64,000 nt of DNA, from assembly GCA_036272595.1 (NCBI GenBank), contig DATAYM010000091.1, forward strand, positions 31,115 through 95,114, given 5' to 3'. The notes below the pieces were generated by a model, which was not told where the DNA came from, searched no databases, and saw nothing but the letters and a program-made list of their open reading frames with translations. Positions 34,275-41,799 of this stretch are shown here, one piece after another. The DNA is from Poindextera sp036272595 (lineage in GTDB: Bacteria > Pseudomonadota > Alphaproteobacteria > Caulobacterales > Caulobacteraceae). The number at the start of each line of letters is the position of its first letter. The stretch's first letter is position 1. The translations under genes were made by a program, and so were the position numbers.

Positions 34275-36170
34275 ATGCTGGCCACCGCCGAACATGGCGC
34301 CGGGATGTCCGGACTGCAGCGGCTCCTGCGCCCGCGCTCGATCGCCGTCGTCGGCGCCTCCAATCGCATGCCCAGCATCGGCGGCTATGTCACGGCCAAC
34401 GTCGCGCGGGCTTTCCGCGGTCCGGTCTATCCCGTCAATCCGCGTGAAGCCCAGGTGCAGGGGCTGGAGGCCTGCGCCGACATCGCCGATCTCCCGGCCG
34501 ATGTGGATCTCGCCGTCGTCGTCGTGCCGGCTCGGGCCGTCCCGGAGGTGCTGGAAGCGTGCGCCGCCCGCGGCGTCGGCGGCGCGGTGATCATCACCTC
34601 CGGCTTCGCCGAGGTCGGCGGGCCCGGAATCGACCTGCAGGCTGGCGTCGCCCGGCTGATCGCCGGCAGCGGCTTGCGGGCGATCGGGCCAAATTGCATC
34701 GGCTTCATGAACCTGGCCGACGGCGTGATGGCCAATTTCGTGCTCGATCCCACCGATCCGTTGCCGCGCGGCGGCCCGGTGGCGCTGGTCTCGCAGAGTG
34801 GCGGCCTTGGCGGCTACATGGTGCGCAAGGCCTTGACCGCCGGCCTGGATCTCGGCTGGTTCGTCAGCACCGGCAACGAGGTCGACGTCGGCGTCGCGGC
34901 GACGCTGCGGACACTGGTCGAACTCGACGAGGTGCGGGTGCTGCTGGGCGCGTTCGAGGGGCTGCGCGACCCGGAGGCGTTCGTCGAGACCGCCCTGCGC
35001 GCCGCCGAGCTCGACAAGCCGTTCGTGGTGCTGAAGGCGGGGCGCTCGGATGCGGCGGCGGCGGCGGCGTTCGCCCACACCGCTTCGGTGGTCGGGTCGG
35101 CGGCGACCTTCGACGCCGTGTGCCGGCAGTACGGCGTCTTCTCCGTCGGCAGCCTGGAGGAGATGCTCGACCTTGGAGTCATCTTCCAGGGTGGCCGCCG
35201 CGCGCGGGGCCGGCGGGTCGGCATCGTCACCGGCTCCGGCGGCGCGGGCGTGATCCTGACCGACGCCTGCGTCCTGGAAGGCCTTGAGGCGCCGCACCTG
35301 CCGCCGGACGAGCAGGCCGCCCTGCTGCAACTGATGCCGCAGCCGTTCATGGGGTCGCTGGCCAACCCGGTCGACGTCACCGCTCAGGCCCTGGCGACGC
35401 CAGGGGTGCTCGACGGGGTGCTGTCGGGAGTCTCGGCCAGCGCGGCGGTGGACATGATCGCACCCGTCATCATCGGGAACCCGACCCAGCCGGAAATGTA
35501 CATCCGCGCGCACGGGTCGACCGACAAGCCGATGGCCTTCGTCTCCACCTTGCCGCCCACCAACCTGCTCGACGCCGGGGTGCCGGCCTACACCGACCCT
35601 CGCCGCGCCGCGCGCGCCCTTTCGGCGCTGGCGGAGTTCTCGCTGCGCACGCCGAGCACGCGGCGTTTTCGCTCGCTCGATCCCGCCCGCCGGACGACGG
35701 CGCGGGCGCTGCTTGCCGCCGCGCGCGCGGGCGCCTTGCCTGACGAGAAGGCTCGCGGCCTGCTTGGCCTCTACGGTGCGCCGGTCGCAGCGGCGGCCGA
35801 GCCGCCCGGTCGCCCTGCGGACGAGGTCCGGGCGAGCGTCGCAAGAGATCCGGTGTTCGGCGCCACCGTCACCGTCGAGGGCCGCGATTTCAACCAGGCC
35901 TTCGTCATGCAGGCGCCGTTGGGGCAGGCGGCCGCGACCTTGGCGCTCGGGGCCGCGTCTGGCCCGCGCAACGGCGGCATCGGCCCTGACAATCTGGCCG
36001 CGCTGGCGCGGCTGGCGATGGCTTTGGGGGACGCGATGCTGGAACTGCCGGAGCTGGAGCGGATCGAACTCAGCCCCGTCAGCCTTTCCGGCGGCGCTAT
36101 CGTCGGCGCGGCCGGCTTTGTCACGACGGCCGATCAGCCCACGGCCACGCCCGTCGAGGAGCTGTCATGA
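34275..36170 (+). CDS. NDP-forming acyl-CoA synthetase-like protein with shortened ATP-grasp domain
   Basis: 631 aa. The N-terminal CoA-binding domain (SIAVVGASNRMPSIGGYV, about 18-140, with IGPNCIGF) and succinyl-CoA-ligase-like domain (ALVSQSGGLGGYM, about 170; FAHTASVVGS, about 265, with the candidate phosphohistidine) are present. The C-terminal ATP-grasp part is short: the usual Lys/His-Lys nucleotide-binding segment is absent between PVAAAAEPPGRPADE and ARDPVFGATVTVEGRDF. Full family members run about 700 residues. Activity as an acid-CoA ligase is therefore doubtful without a partner. CoA transfer or a missing subunit are alternatives. It lies inside the dehydrogenase operon and overlaps the SDR start (ATGA). 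Confidence 0.8.
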   Translation: MLATAEHGAGMSGLQRLLRPRSIAVVGASNRMPSIGGYVTANVARAFRGPVYPVNPREAQVQGLEACADIADLPADVDLAVVVVPARAVPEVLEACAARGVGGAVIITSGFAEVGGPGIDLQAGVARLIAGSGLRAIGPNCIGFMNLADGVMANFVLDPTDPLPRGGPVALVSQSGGLGGYMVRKALTAGLDLGWFVSTGNEVDVGVAATLRTLVELDEVRVLLGAFEGLRDPEAFVETALRAAELDKPFVVLKAGRSDAAAAAAFAHTASVVGSAATFDAVCRQYGVFSVGSLEEMLDLGVIFQGGRRARGRRVGIVTGSGGAGVILTDACVLEGLEAPHLPPDEQAALLQLMPQPFMGSLANPVDVTAQALATPGVLDGVLSGVSASAAVDMIAPVIIGNPTQPEMYIRAHGSTDKPMAFVSTLPPTNLLDAGVPAYTDPRRAARALSALAEFSLRTPSTRRFRSLDPARRTTARALLAAARAGALPDEKARGLLGLYGAPVAAAAEPPGRPADEVRASVARDPVFGATVTVEGRDFNQAFVMQAPLGQAAATLALGAASGPRNGGIGPDNLAALARLAMALGDAMLELPELERIELSPVSLSGGAIVGAAGFVTTADQPTATPVEELS

Positions 36171-36934
36171 GCCCCGCGCAGGACTTTCTGGGCTTTCCCG
36201 ACGGCGCCGTCGGGGTCGTTTCGGGCGTCGCCAGCGGCATCGGCAAGGCGCTGGCCGGCGTGCTGCTTGGCCAAGGCCTGACCGTCGTCGGCCTGGACAT
36301 CGACGCTGCGCGTCTCGAGGCGCTCGAACTCGGCCCGCGGTTCTTTCCGCGCCTGCACGATACGGCGGACGGCGAGGCCACGGAGCACCTCTTCCCCGCG
36401 CTGCTCGCGGAGTTCGGCCCCATCGCCTACCTGGCGAACAACGCCGGCCCGCCGAGTTCCGCGGCGCTCAGCCTCGAGGAGGGCATGGCCAAGACCGCCG
36501 GCAGCGTGGGGATGATGACCACGGCCTGGGCTCGGACGTCTCCGCCCGAGGGCGCGGCGGTGGTGAACGTCGCCTCGGTCGCGGGGACCCTCTCCGGCGG
36601 CCCGCCGCCGGCGGTGATCGCCGGCCGAGGCGTTGGCAATGGCTGGTATGGCGCCGGCAAGGCGGCCATCGCCGGTCTCACCCGCTTCCAGGCCGTCTCG
36701 GCCGCCGGCCGCTATCGCGCCAACGCCGTCGCGCCGAGCGTCATCGAGACCCCGCGCGTGGGGGATATCTCGCAGGCCGCCTACGGGCAGATGCTGATCG
36801 AGCGCACGCCGCTTGGACGGATCGGACAGCCGGAAGAGGTGGCGCGGGTCATCGCCTTCCTGCTCAGCCCCGCCGCCTCGTTTGTGAACGGGATCACCTT
36901 GATCATCGACGGGGGCGGAACGATCGTCTTCTAG
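36167..36934 (+). CDS. Short-chain dehydrogenase/reductase
   Basis: 255 aa. The cofactor motif is SGVASGIGKAL (about 20), with LANNAGPPSS, VVNVASVAGT and the catalytic WYGAGKAA (Tyr-x3-Lys, about 165). The C-terminus IIDGGGTIVF is standard. An aspartate after the second strand (LDIDAAR) suggests NAD rather than NADP. It is the last gene of the acyl-CoA dehydrogenase operon and may oxidise the hydroxyacyl-CoA formed by the crotonase. It converges on the regulator gene. Confidence 0.9.
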   Translation: MSPAQDFLGFPDGAVGVVSGVASGIGKALAGVLLGQGLTVVGLDIDAARLEALELGPRFFPRLHDTADGEATEHLFPALLAEFGPIAYLANNAGPPSSAALSLEEGMAKTAGSVGMMTTAWARTSPPEGAAVVNVASVAGTLSGGPPPAVIAGRGVGNGWYGAGKAAIAGLTRFQAVSAAGRYRANAVAPSVIETPRVGDISQAAYGQMLIERTPLGRIGQPEEVARVIAFLLSPAASFVNGITLIIDGGGTIVF

Positions 36935-36971
36935 TCGCCAGGCGCGACAGGACGGGATGGCGGTCGGGGAA

Positions 36972-37754
36972 TCAGTACACCGCCAGCGGCGTATTCTCGC
37001 CCAGTTCAGCCAGGATGACGTTGCGCGATTGCTGCATGTGATAGCGCCAGGTGGTTTCGGCCGAAGCCCCATCGCGCGCCGCGATGGTTTCGACGAGCTG
37101 ACGGTGGATCGACAGGGCTGACTGGTTGAGCTGCAGCTGGTCGGGCCGGTTGCGGGAGACGAACCGCGTCAGGTGACGCAGATAGAGTTCGTCGAGCATG
37201 CTGACGACCAGGGCCAGGGTGACGTTGCCGGCCATGCGTGCGAGCAGCTGATGGAACTCGGCCGCCGCGCGCGCAAAGACGGTCCAGTCGCTGAGGTGCG
37301 CGGTCTCGAAATCCAGATGGGCCCTCAGCTCGGCCAGATGCTCTTCCGTGCGGACGCTCGCCAGCTGGCTGACCAGCGGCGGCTCGATGACCAGCCGGGC
37401 GTCGAACATCTCGCGCAGCGTCGCCCCTCGGATCTGCAACAGCATCCCCACCGACTTGGCGGCGCTGGTATCGGTCGGCAGGGTGATGCGGGCCCCGCCA
37501 TGGGCGCCGCGCTTCACCTCGATAAGCGATTCCGCCTCCAGAATCCGGAAGGCCTCGCGCAGAGAGGCGCGCGAGACGTGGAACTCGGCCATGAGTTCGA
37601 CCTCCGAGGGCAAGGCGTCGCCGACCGTCAGATCCCCCTGCACCACACGGCGGCGAATGGTCTCGGCGATCAGCTCGGCGGCCTTCGGCACGCGGATCGC
37701 CCGGTCGTAGCGCGTGGCGCCGCCGGGGGGCGCCTCCGTTGCCTCGGTCTTCAA
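36972..37754 (-). CDS. GntR-family transcriptional regulator with FCD ligand domain
   Basis: 260 aa. The winged-helix N-terminus (about 20-90) has LPSEVELMAEFHVSRASLREAF and LIEVKRGAHGGARI, the GntR signature. The C-terminal FCD domain (about 105-245) has FDARLVIEPPLVSQLA, AAEFHQLLARMAGN and IHRQLVETIAARD, including His residues likely to bind metal and a carboxylate ligand. FCD regulators usually repress catabolic genes and are released by an organic acid or acyl compound. The gene lies in the middle of the island, with an operator-like site upstream (E), so autoregulation and control of the six-site regulon are proposed. Confidence 0.92.
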   Translation of the reverse strand: MKTEATEAPPGGATRYDRAIRVPKAAELIAETIRRRVVQGDLTVGDALPSEVELMAEFHVSRASLREAFRILEAESLIEVKRGAHGGARITLPTDTSAAKSVGMLLQIRGATLREMFDARLVIEPPLVSQLASVRTEEHLAELRAHLDFETAHLSDWTVFARAAAEFHQLLARMAGNVTLALVVSMLDELYLRHLTRFVSRNRPDQLQLNQSALSIHRQLVETIAARDGASAETTWRYHMQQSRNVILAELGENTPLAVY

Positions 37755-37835
37755 GCAAATTCCTCTGATCGGCCGGTGACGTCGACCGCGCAGCGGATCG
37801 CCGCCCGGCCGAGCGCCTATTTGCGGTAGAGTAAT

Positions 37836-37853
37836 AGAGTATAATGAATGATA
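37836..37853. promoter_or_regulatory. Operator-like site E
   Basis: AGAGTATAATGAATGATA, 82-99 bases upstream of the GntR gene start. It matches 9 of the first 12 positions of site A. A second half-site, TAGAGTAATAGAG, overlaps it at 37827-37839. Confidence 0.45.
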
Positions 37854-37858
37854 GACAA

Positions 37859-37879
37859 GCGGGGACCTTCCGGCCCCGC
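37859..37879. terminator. Hairpin after the TonB receptor gene
   Basis: GCGGGGACC-TTCC-GGCCCCGC forms a bulged stem of about eight pairs, 11-31 bases past the receptor stop on the minus strand. The following T-run is weak, so it could be a poor terminator or only a hairpin. Confidence 0.35.
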
Positions 37880-37889
37880 CGCCGTCGCC

Positions 37890-40097
37890 TCAAAAAGCCT
37901 TGCGAACCTCGACCCCAACGACCCGCGGCGCGCCGACATAACCAACATAGACTCCCGTCGAAAGCGGCGCGAGGAAGGTGTAGTTCATGTATTTGGTTTC
38001 GGTGACGTTGTTGGCGAACAGCGAAACCTGCAGGCCGTGGTGGTCGTTGACGCCGATCCGGGTGTTCAGAACGGCATAGGGCGGCTGATACGTGCCGGGG
38101 TCCAGGTTCTCCGCCACGTAGATGCCGCTCTTGTAGGAAACATCGAACCGAGCGAAACCGTCCCACCCGTCGGCGATGGGGTGGATGTACTGCCCCGATG
38201 CGTTGAAGGTCCAGGTCGGCGCACCGTAGAGCCTGTAACCTGACAGGTTGCACGATCCGCTCTGGCCGACCGGGCACTGGCCGTTCGGAAAGGACGTATA
38301 GTGGGCGTCGAGATAGCTGCCGTTGGCGGAGAGCGTCAGGCCCCTGGTCGGATAGGCGTCGATCTGCACCTCGATGCCGCGGCTGAGGAACGCGCCGGCG
38401 TTCCGGGTGATCAGGTTGGTGCCGTCGAAGGAGAGCGCCTGGAAGTTGGTGTAGTTGGTCCAGAACAGGTCGGCGTCTATGGAGAGCCGCTGGTCCAGCA
38501 GGCTCGCCTTCACGCCACCCTCGTAGTCGATGTTGGTCTCCGGCCGGAACTGGAACCCGGAGAGATTGCCCAGCCGGGTCATGTCGAAACCCCCGGGCTT
38601 GAAGCCGCTTGCGGCGTTCGCATAGAGCATCACGTCCGGCGTCCACTTGTAGGCGATCGCCGCCTGCCAGGTCAGAGCGCTATCGCTGCGCTTCTGCGTC
38701 ACCGGCCCGAGATCGGGGAAGACGAAGTTCGTTGACCGCTGCACGTAGCTGCCGGTCTGCGGCTCGTCGCTGTAGCGAAGGCCGCCGGAGATCGTCAGCT
38801 TGTCGGTGAGGTGATAGTCCGCGTGTCCGAAAGCGGCGTACGAGACGTCGTCGACGCTCTCGGCGTTGGCCGTATTGCCCGGCTGGCCGGGCATGATCAG
38901 GAACGAAGCGTCCGGGCCGACCGGCAGGTTGTCGGCTTCGTTGGAGTGACGCCAGAAGTAGAAGACGCCGAGGACATAGGCGAGCTTCTGGTCGCCGGGC
39001 GAAGTAAGGCGCAGTTCTTCGCTCGCCTGGGTATGGGTCTGGTGCTGGCTGAACCCGTCGAGGAAGTTGTACGACAGTTCGTCGACGTCGGCGATCGGGA
39101 AGGCGTCCCAGGTCCTCCACGACGACACCGAAGTCACGGTGAACTGGGACAGGCGCCAGTTCAGTTCGGCGCTGACGCCGCCGCCGCTGTTCGGATTGGT
39201 GTTTACGCCGTCTTCGATGGTCTGGCGGCTGTAAGGATAGCCCTTCGGCGCAATCGGCGCGATCGGAATGCCGAAGACGTTGGCCCCGGGGTCGAGCTTG
39301 GAGATCACCACCGAGCAGCACTGGCTGGTCTCGTGCTGGTAGTCCGCCGTGAACGTCGCGTCGAAATCGCCCTGGCTGTATTCGATCTTCGCCCGGCCGC
39401 CTTCCTTGCGCTCGTTGTCGACATGCTGATGGGTGACGGTGTCGTAGGTGTAGCCGTCGTGGCTGTCGCTGTAGGCGGCGAGGCTGAAGCCCAGCGCGCC
39501 GGGGATGATCGGCCCGGTCACCATGCCCCTGGCGCGCACGTCGTTGTAGCTGCCGTAGCTGAGGTCGACGTTGCCCTCCAACGCATTCAGGTTCGGCTTG
39601 CGGGTGATGATGTTCATCAGGCCGCCAGCGGTGTTCATCCCGAACAGCGTGCCCTGCGGCCCGCGCAGCACCTCGATGCGTTCGATGTCGACGAAGTCCT
39701 GCGTCGTTCCCATGCCGGTGCGGGACATGAAGACGCCGTCCACGAACACGCCCAGCGAAGCCTGCTGTCCGATGTCCGCCTGCTGGGTGGTGACGCCGCG
39801 CATCGCGATCGTGCTGGTGCGTGAGTCGCCCAGCTGCAGCGCGACCATGTTCGGAGCAATCGAGGCGATGTCGTTGAAGTTGACGAAGCCCTGCCGCTGC
39901 AGCGTCGCGCCGGACACGGCCGTGATCGCCAGCGGAACGTTCTTGATGCTCTCCGTCCGCTTCTGGGCGGTGACGACCACCTCCTGAGCCGCGCCGGGCG
40001 CGGGGTCGGCCAGCGCCCGGGCCGTCGGCAAGAGCGCCAGAGCGACGGCTGAAGCCGACGCGCCAAGTACGATTCGTCTCCGCTGAGTGCGAGCCAC
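37890..40097 (-). CDS. TonB-dependent outer-membrane receptor
   Basis: 735 aa. A signal peptide (about 1-31, IVLGASASAVALALLPTARALA) precedes a TonB-box-like EVVVTAQKRTESIKNVPLAITAV and the plug domain (FNDIASIAPNM, VFVDGVFMSRTGMG, IERIEVLRGPQGTLFGMNT). The barrel follows from about residue 165 to the aromatic C-terminus VEVRKAF. This receptor type is abundant in caulobacters and sphingomonads for uptake of sugars, steroids, terpenoids and other organics. Adjacent to the regulator and downstream of site F, it is the likely entry port for the substrate of this island. Confidence 0.93.
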   Translation of the reverse strand: MARTQRRRIVLGASASAVALALLPTARALADPAPGAAQEVVVTAQKRTESIKNVPLAITAVSGATLQRQGFVNFNDIASIAPNMVALQLGDSRTSTIAMRGVTTQQADIGQQASLGVFVDGVFMSRTGMGTTQDFVDIERIEVLRGPQGTLFGMNTAGGLMNIITRKPNLNALEGNVDLSYGSYNDVRARGMVTGPIIPGALGFSLAAYSDSHDGYTYDTVTHQHVDNERKEGGRAKIEYSQGDFDATFTADYQHETSQCCSVVISKLDPGANVFGIPIAPIAPKGYPYSRQTIEDGVNTNPNSGGGVSAELNWRLSQFTVTSVSSWRTWDAFPIADVDELSYNFLDGFSQHQTHTQASEELRLTSPGDQKLAYVLGVFYFWRHSNEADNLPVGPDASFLIMPGQPGNTANAESVDDVSYAAFGHADYHLTDKLTISGGLRYSDEPQTGSYVQRSTNFVFPDLGPVTQKRSDSALTWQAAIAYKWTPDVMLYANAASGFKPGGFDMTRLGNLSGFQFRPETNIDYEGGVKASLLDQRLSIDADLFWTNYTNFQALSFDGTNLITRNAGAFLSRGIEVQIDAYPTRGLTLSANGSYLDAHYTSFPNGQCPVGQSGSCNLSGYRLYGAPTWTFNASGQYIHPIADGWDGFARFDVSYKSGIYVAENLDPGTYQPPYAVLNTRIGVNDHHGLQVSLFANNVTETKYMNYTFLAPLSTGVYVGYVGAPRVVGVEVRKAF

Positions 40098-40149
40098 CAG
40101 AACTTCCCCCCGTCACAGGCCGCCTCCACAGGCGGTCAATTTTGTTTCG

Positions 40150-40167
40150 GTATAAATATCACCCTAA
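40150..40167. promoter_or_regulatory. Operator-like site F
   Basis: Minus strand TTAGGGTGATATTTATAC, 53-70 bases upstream of the TonB receptor start. TAGGGTGATATTTATACC agrees with TAGGATAATAATTATTCC of site D at 14 of 18 positions. Confidence 0.45.
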
Positions 40168-40316
40168 TTAGACCGATTGTCAAAGGGCACGGGGCCGGCG
40201 TCCGTTTCATGGCCGGTGGCGGATCTGCTGGAAGGGCGGCTGGCGGCCGACGGTGCGGCGCGCGTACGCGGCAAGGAGGTCGGCGGCGCGCCTCGGGGCG
40301 ACGCCGGTCGCGGTGT

Positions 40317-40859
40317 TCAGGGCCGCAGGATCAGCGAGGTCGGGGTGGCCTCGAACTGGCTCAGCCGGCCGAGATAGGTCATGCCGAGCAGGGAGTTCTT
40401 CAGGCCGCTCTCGATCACGTAGGCGTCGACGTTGTCGACCTCGGCGCCGGCGACCGCGACGCTGTTCAGCCTGATCTCGGCGGCGCGCGCCTGGCCGCTG
40501 GCGGTGCTCACCGTGTAGCTGTAGTTCAGGGCCTTCGGGTCGAAGCCCAGCCGCTGGGCGTCGTCGGGGGTCAGCGCCACCGCGCTGGCGCCGGTGTCGA
40601 CCAGGAAGCGCACCTCCTCGCCATTGACCGCCGCCTCGGCCCAGTAGTGGCCGTCGTCGGACTTGACCACCGAGGCGGCCTCGCCGATCGCCGGCGCGGC
40701 GTCGCTCTGGGCGACGGCGACCTGGGCCTCGGCCGGGCGCAGCACCGGCGCGGGATGGTCGCGCGACAGCGAGATCACCGCCTCGGCGCTGGCCGCGGCG
40801 GAAACCGCGCCGATCACGGCGATCACGGCCAGCCTCAACATTCTCCGACACCCCGCCAT
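40317..40859 (-). CDS. Retropepsin-like aspartic protease, exported or membrane-anchored
   Basis: 180 aa. A hydrophobic N-terminal segment (LAVIAVIGAVSAAASAEA) acts as signal or anchor. The catalytic motif FLVDTGASAVALTP is at about residue 85, and NSLLGMTYLGRLSQF near the C-terminus is the second conserved block of bacterial retropepsin-like (clan AA) proteases. One aspartate per chain implies a dimer. An ATG at 40841 is an alternative start that would shorten the head by six residues. No obvious operon partner. Confidence 0.85.
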   Translation of the reverse strand: MAGCRRMLRLAVIAVIGAVSAAASAEAVISLSRDHPAPVLRPAEAQVAVAQSDAAPAIGEAASVVKSDDGHYWAEAAVNGEEVRFLVDTGASAVALTPDDAQRLGFDPKALNYSYTVSTASGQARAAEIRLNSVAVAGAEVDNVDAYVIESGLKNSLLGMTYLGRLSQFEATPTSLILRP

Positions 40860-40956
40860 ATTGGCTGCGTCAGGCCGTTTCTCGGCCCCTTGGCGGCGAC
40901 TATGCGCCGGCGACGGTTTGCAACCGATGAATCAGCGGGATTAGTCTGATCGGGTC

Positions 40957-41553
40957 ATGGCTCCTCCCCGCCGCATCGAAGGCTACGCCATCGTTTCCGA
41001 GGACGGCATGCTGGCCAATTCGGTCGGCGTCATGCCGCAGGCGCTGAAGTTCGAGGCCGACAAGCGCTTCTTCGAGCGCGGGCTGGACGGGGTCGACGTC
41101 GTGGTCCATGGCCGCCATTCCCACGAGCGGCAGCCGCACTCGCCGCGGCGCAAACGCCTGGTGCTGACGCGGACCGTCCCGGCCCTGGCCCCTGATCCCA
41201 CCAACCCCAAGGCGCTGCTCTGGAACCCGGCCGGGGCGAGTTTCGAGCAGGCCCTGGCCGCGCTCGAGCTCGGCGATCCGGTCGTCGGGATCGTCGGCGG
41301 CACGGAGGTGTTCGGGATGTTCCTGGACCTGTACGACGTCTTTCATCTGTCGCGGGCGCCGGACGTGCGGCTGCCGGGCGGGCGGCCGGTGTTTCCGGAA
41401 GTCCCGGTCCTGACGCCGGAGGCGGTGCTGGCCGCGCACGGCCTTCGGGCTGGGGAACGGCAGGTGCTGGATCAGGCCGCCGGCGTGACCCTGGTCAGCT
41501 GGCGTCGCCGCCAGCGCGGAGCGCTTCGCCGCGCGCCGGCAAGGCCTGCATGA
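40957..41553 (+). CDS. DHFR-fold (RibD C-terminal-like) protein
   Basis: 198 aa. The opening IEGYAIVSEDGMLANSVG, the segment DVVVHGRHSHE and the late VVGIVGGTEVFGMFLDLYDVFHL follow the order of dihydrofolate reductase and RibD-reductase folds. The middle is atypical, and the canonical folate-binding residues are not evident. A pyridine-nucleotide-dependent reductase is likely but its substrate is unknown. A true FolA is encoded at 57379-57900. Its last 59 bases overlap the DUF1289 gene on the other strand. Confidence 0.7.
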   Translation: MAPPRRIEGYAIVSEDGMLANSVGVMPQALKFEADKRFFERGLDGVDVVVHGRHSHERQPHSPRRKRLVLTRTVPALAPDPTNPKALLWNPAGASFEQALAALELGDPVVGIVGGTEVFGMFLDLYDVFHLSRAPDVRLPGGRPVFPEVPVLTPEAVLAAHGLRAGERQVLDQAAGVTLVSWRRRQRGALRRAPARPA

Positions 41554-41701
41554 TCGCCTCGCGCTCGGCGTCGGTCATGCGGCTCCAGCGGGCGATCTCG
41601 GGCAGGGTGCGGTAGCAGCCGACGCAATGGCGGCTTCGGCCGGCGACCAGGCAGATGCGCAGGCAGGGGCTGGCGATCGGTGCGGGTTCGGTCGAAGACA
41701 T
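41495..41701 (-). CDS. DUF1289-family small cysteine-rich protein
   Basis: 68 aa. The core SPCLRICLVAGRSRHCVGCYRT has four cysteines, followed by LPEIARWSRMTDAEREAIM, the standard DUF1289 layout. The cysteines suggest metal or iron-sulfur binding. The function of the family is not known to me. Its 3' end lies antisense to the last 59 bases of the plus-strand DHFR-fold gene. The start is divergent from the phospholipase D gene. Confidence 0.85.
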   Translation of the reverse strand: MSSTEPAPIASPCLRICLVAGRSRHCVGCYRTLPEIARWSRMTDAEREAIMQALPARGEALRAGGDAS

Positions 41702-41799
41702 GCGGGGGCCTTGTCGCCTGTTTGCGGCCGCGACGGCAAGATGGAACGACCTGGCGCGGCCTGCTTTAAACTCGGGCGGCGGGGGGACCCTGAACAGCG

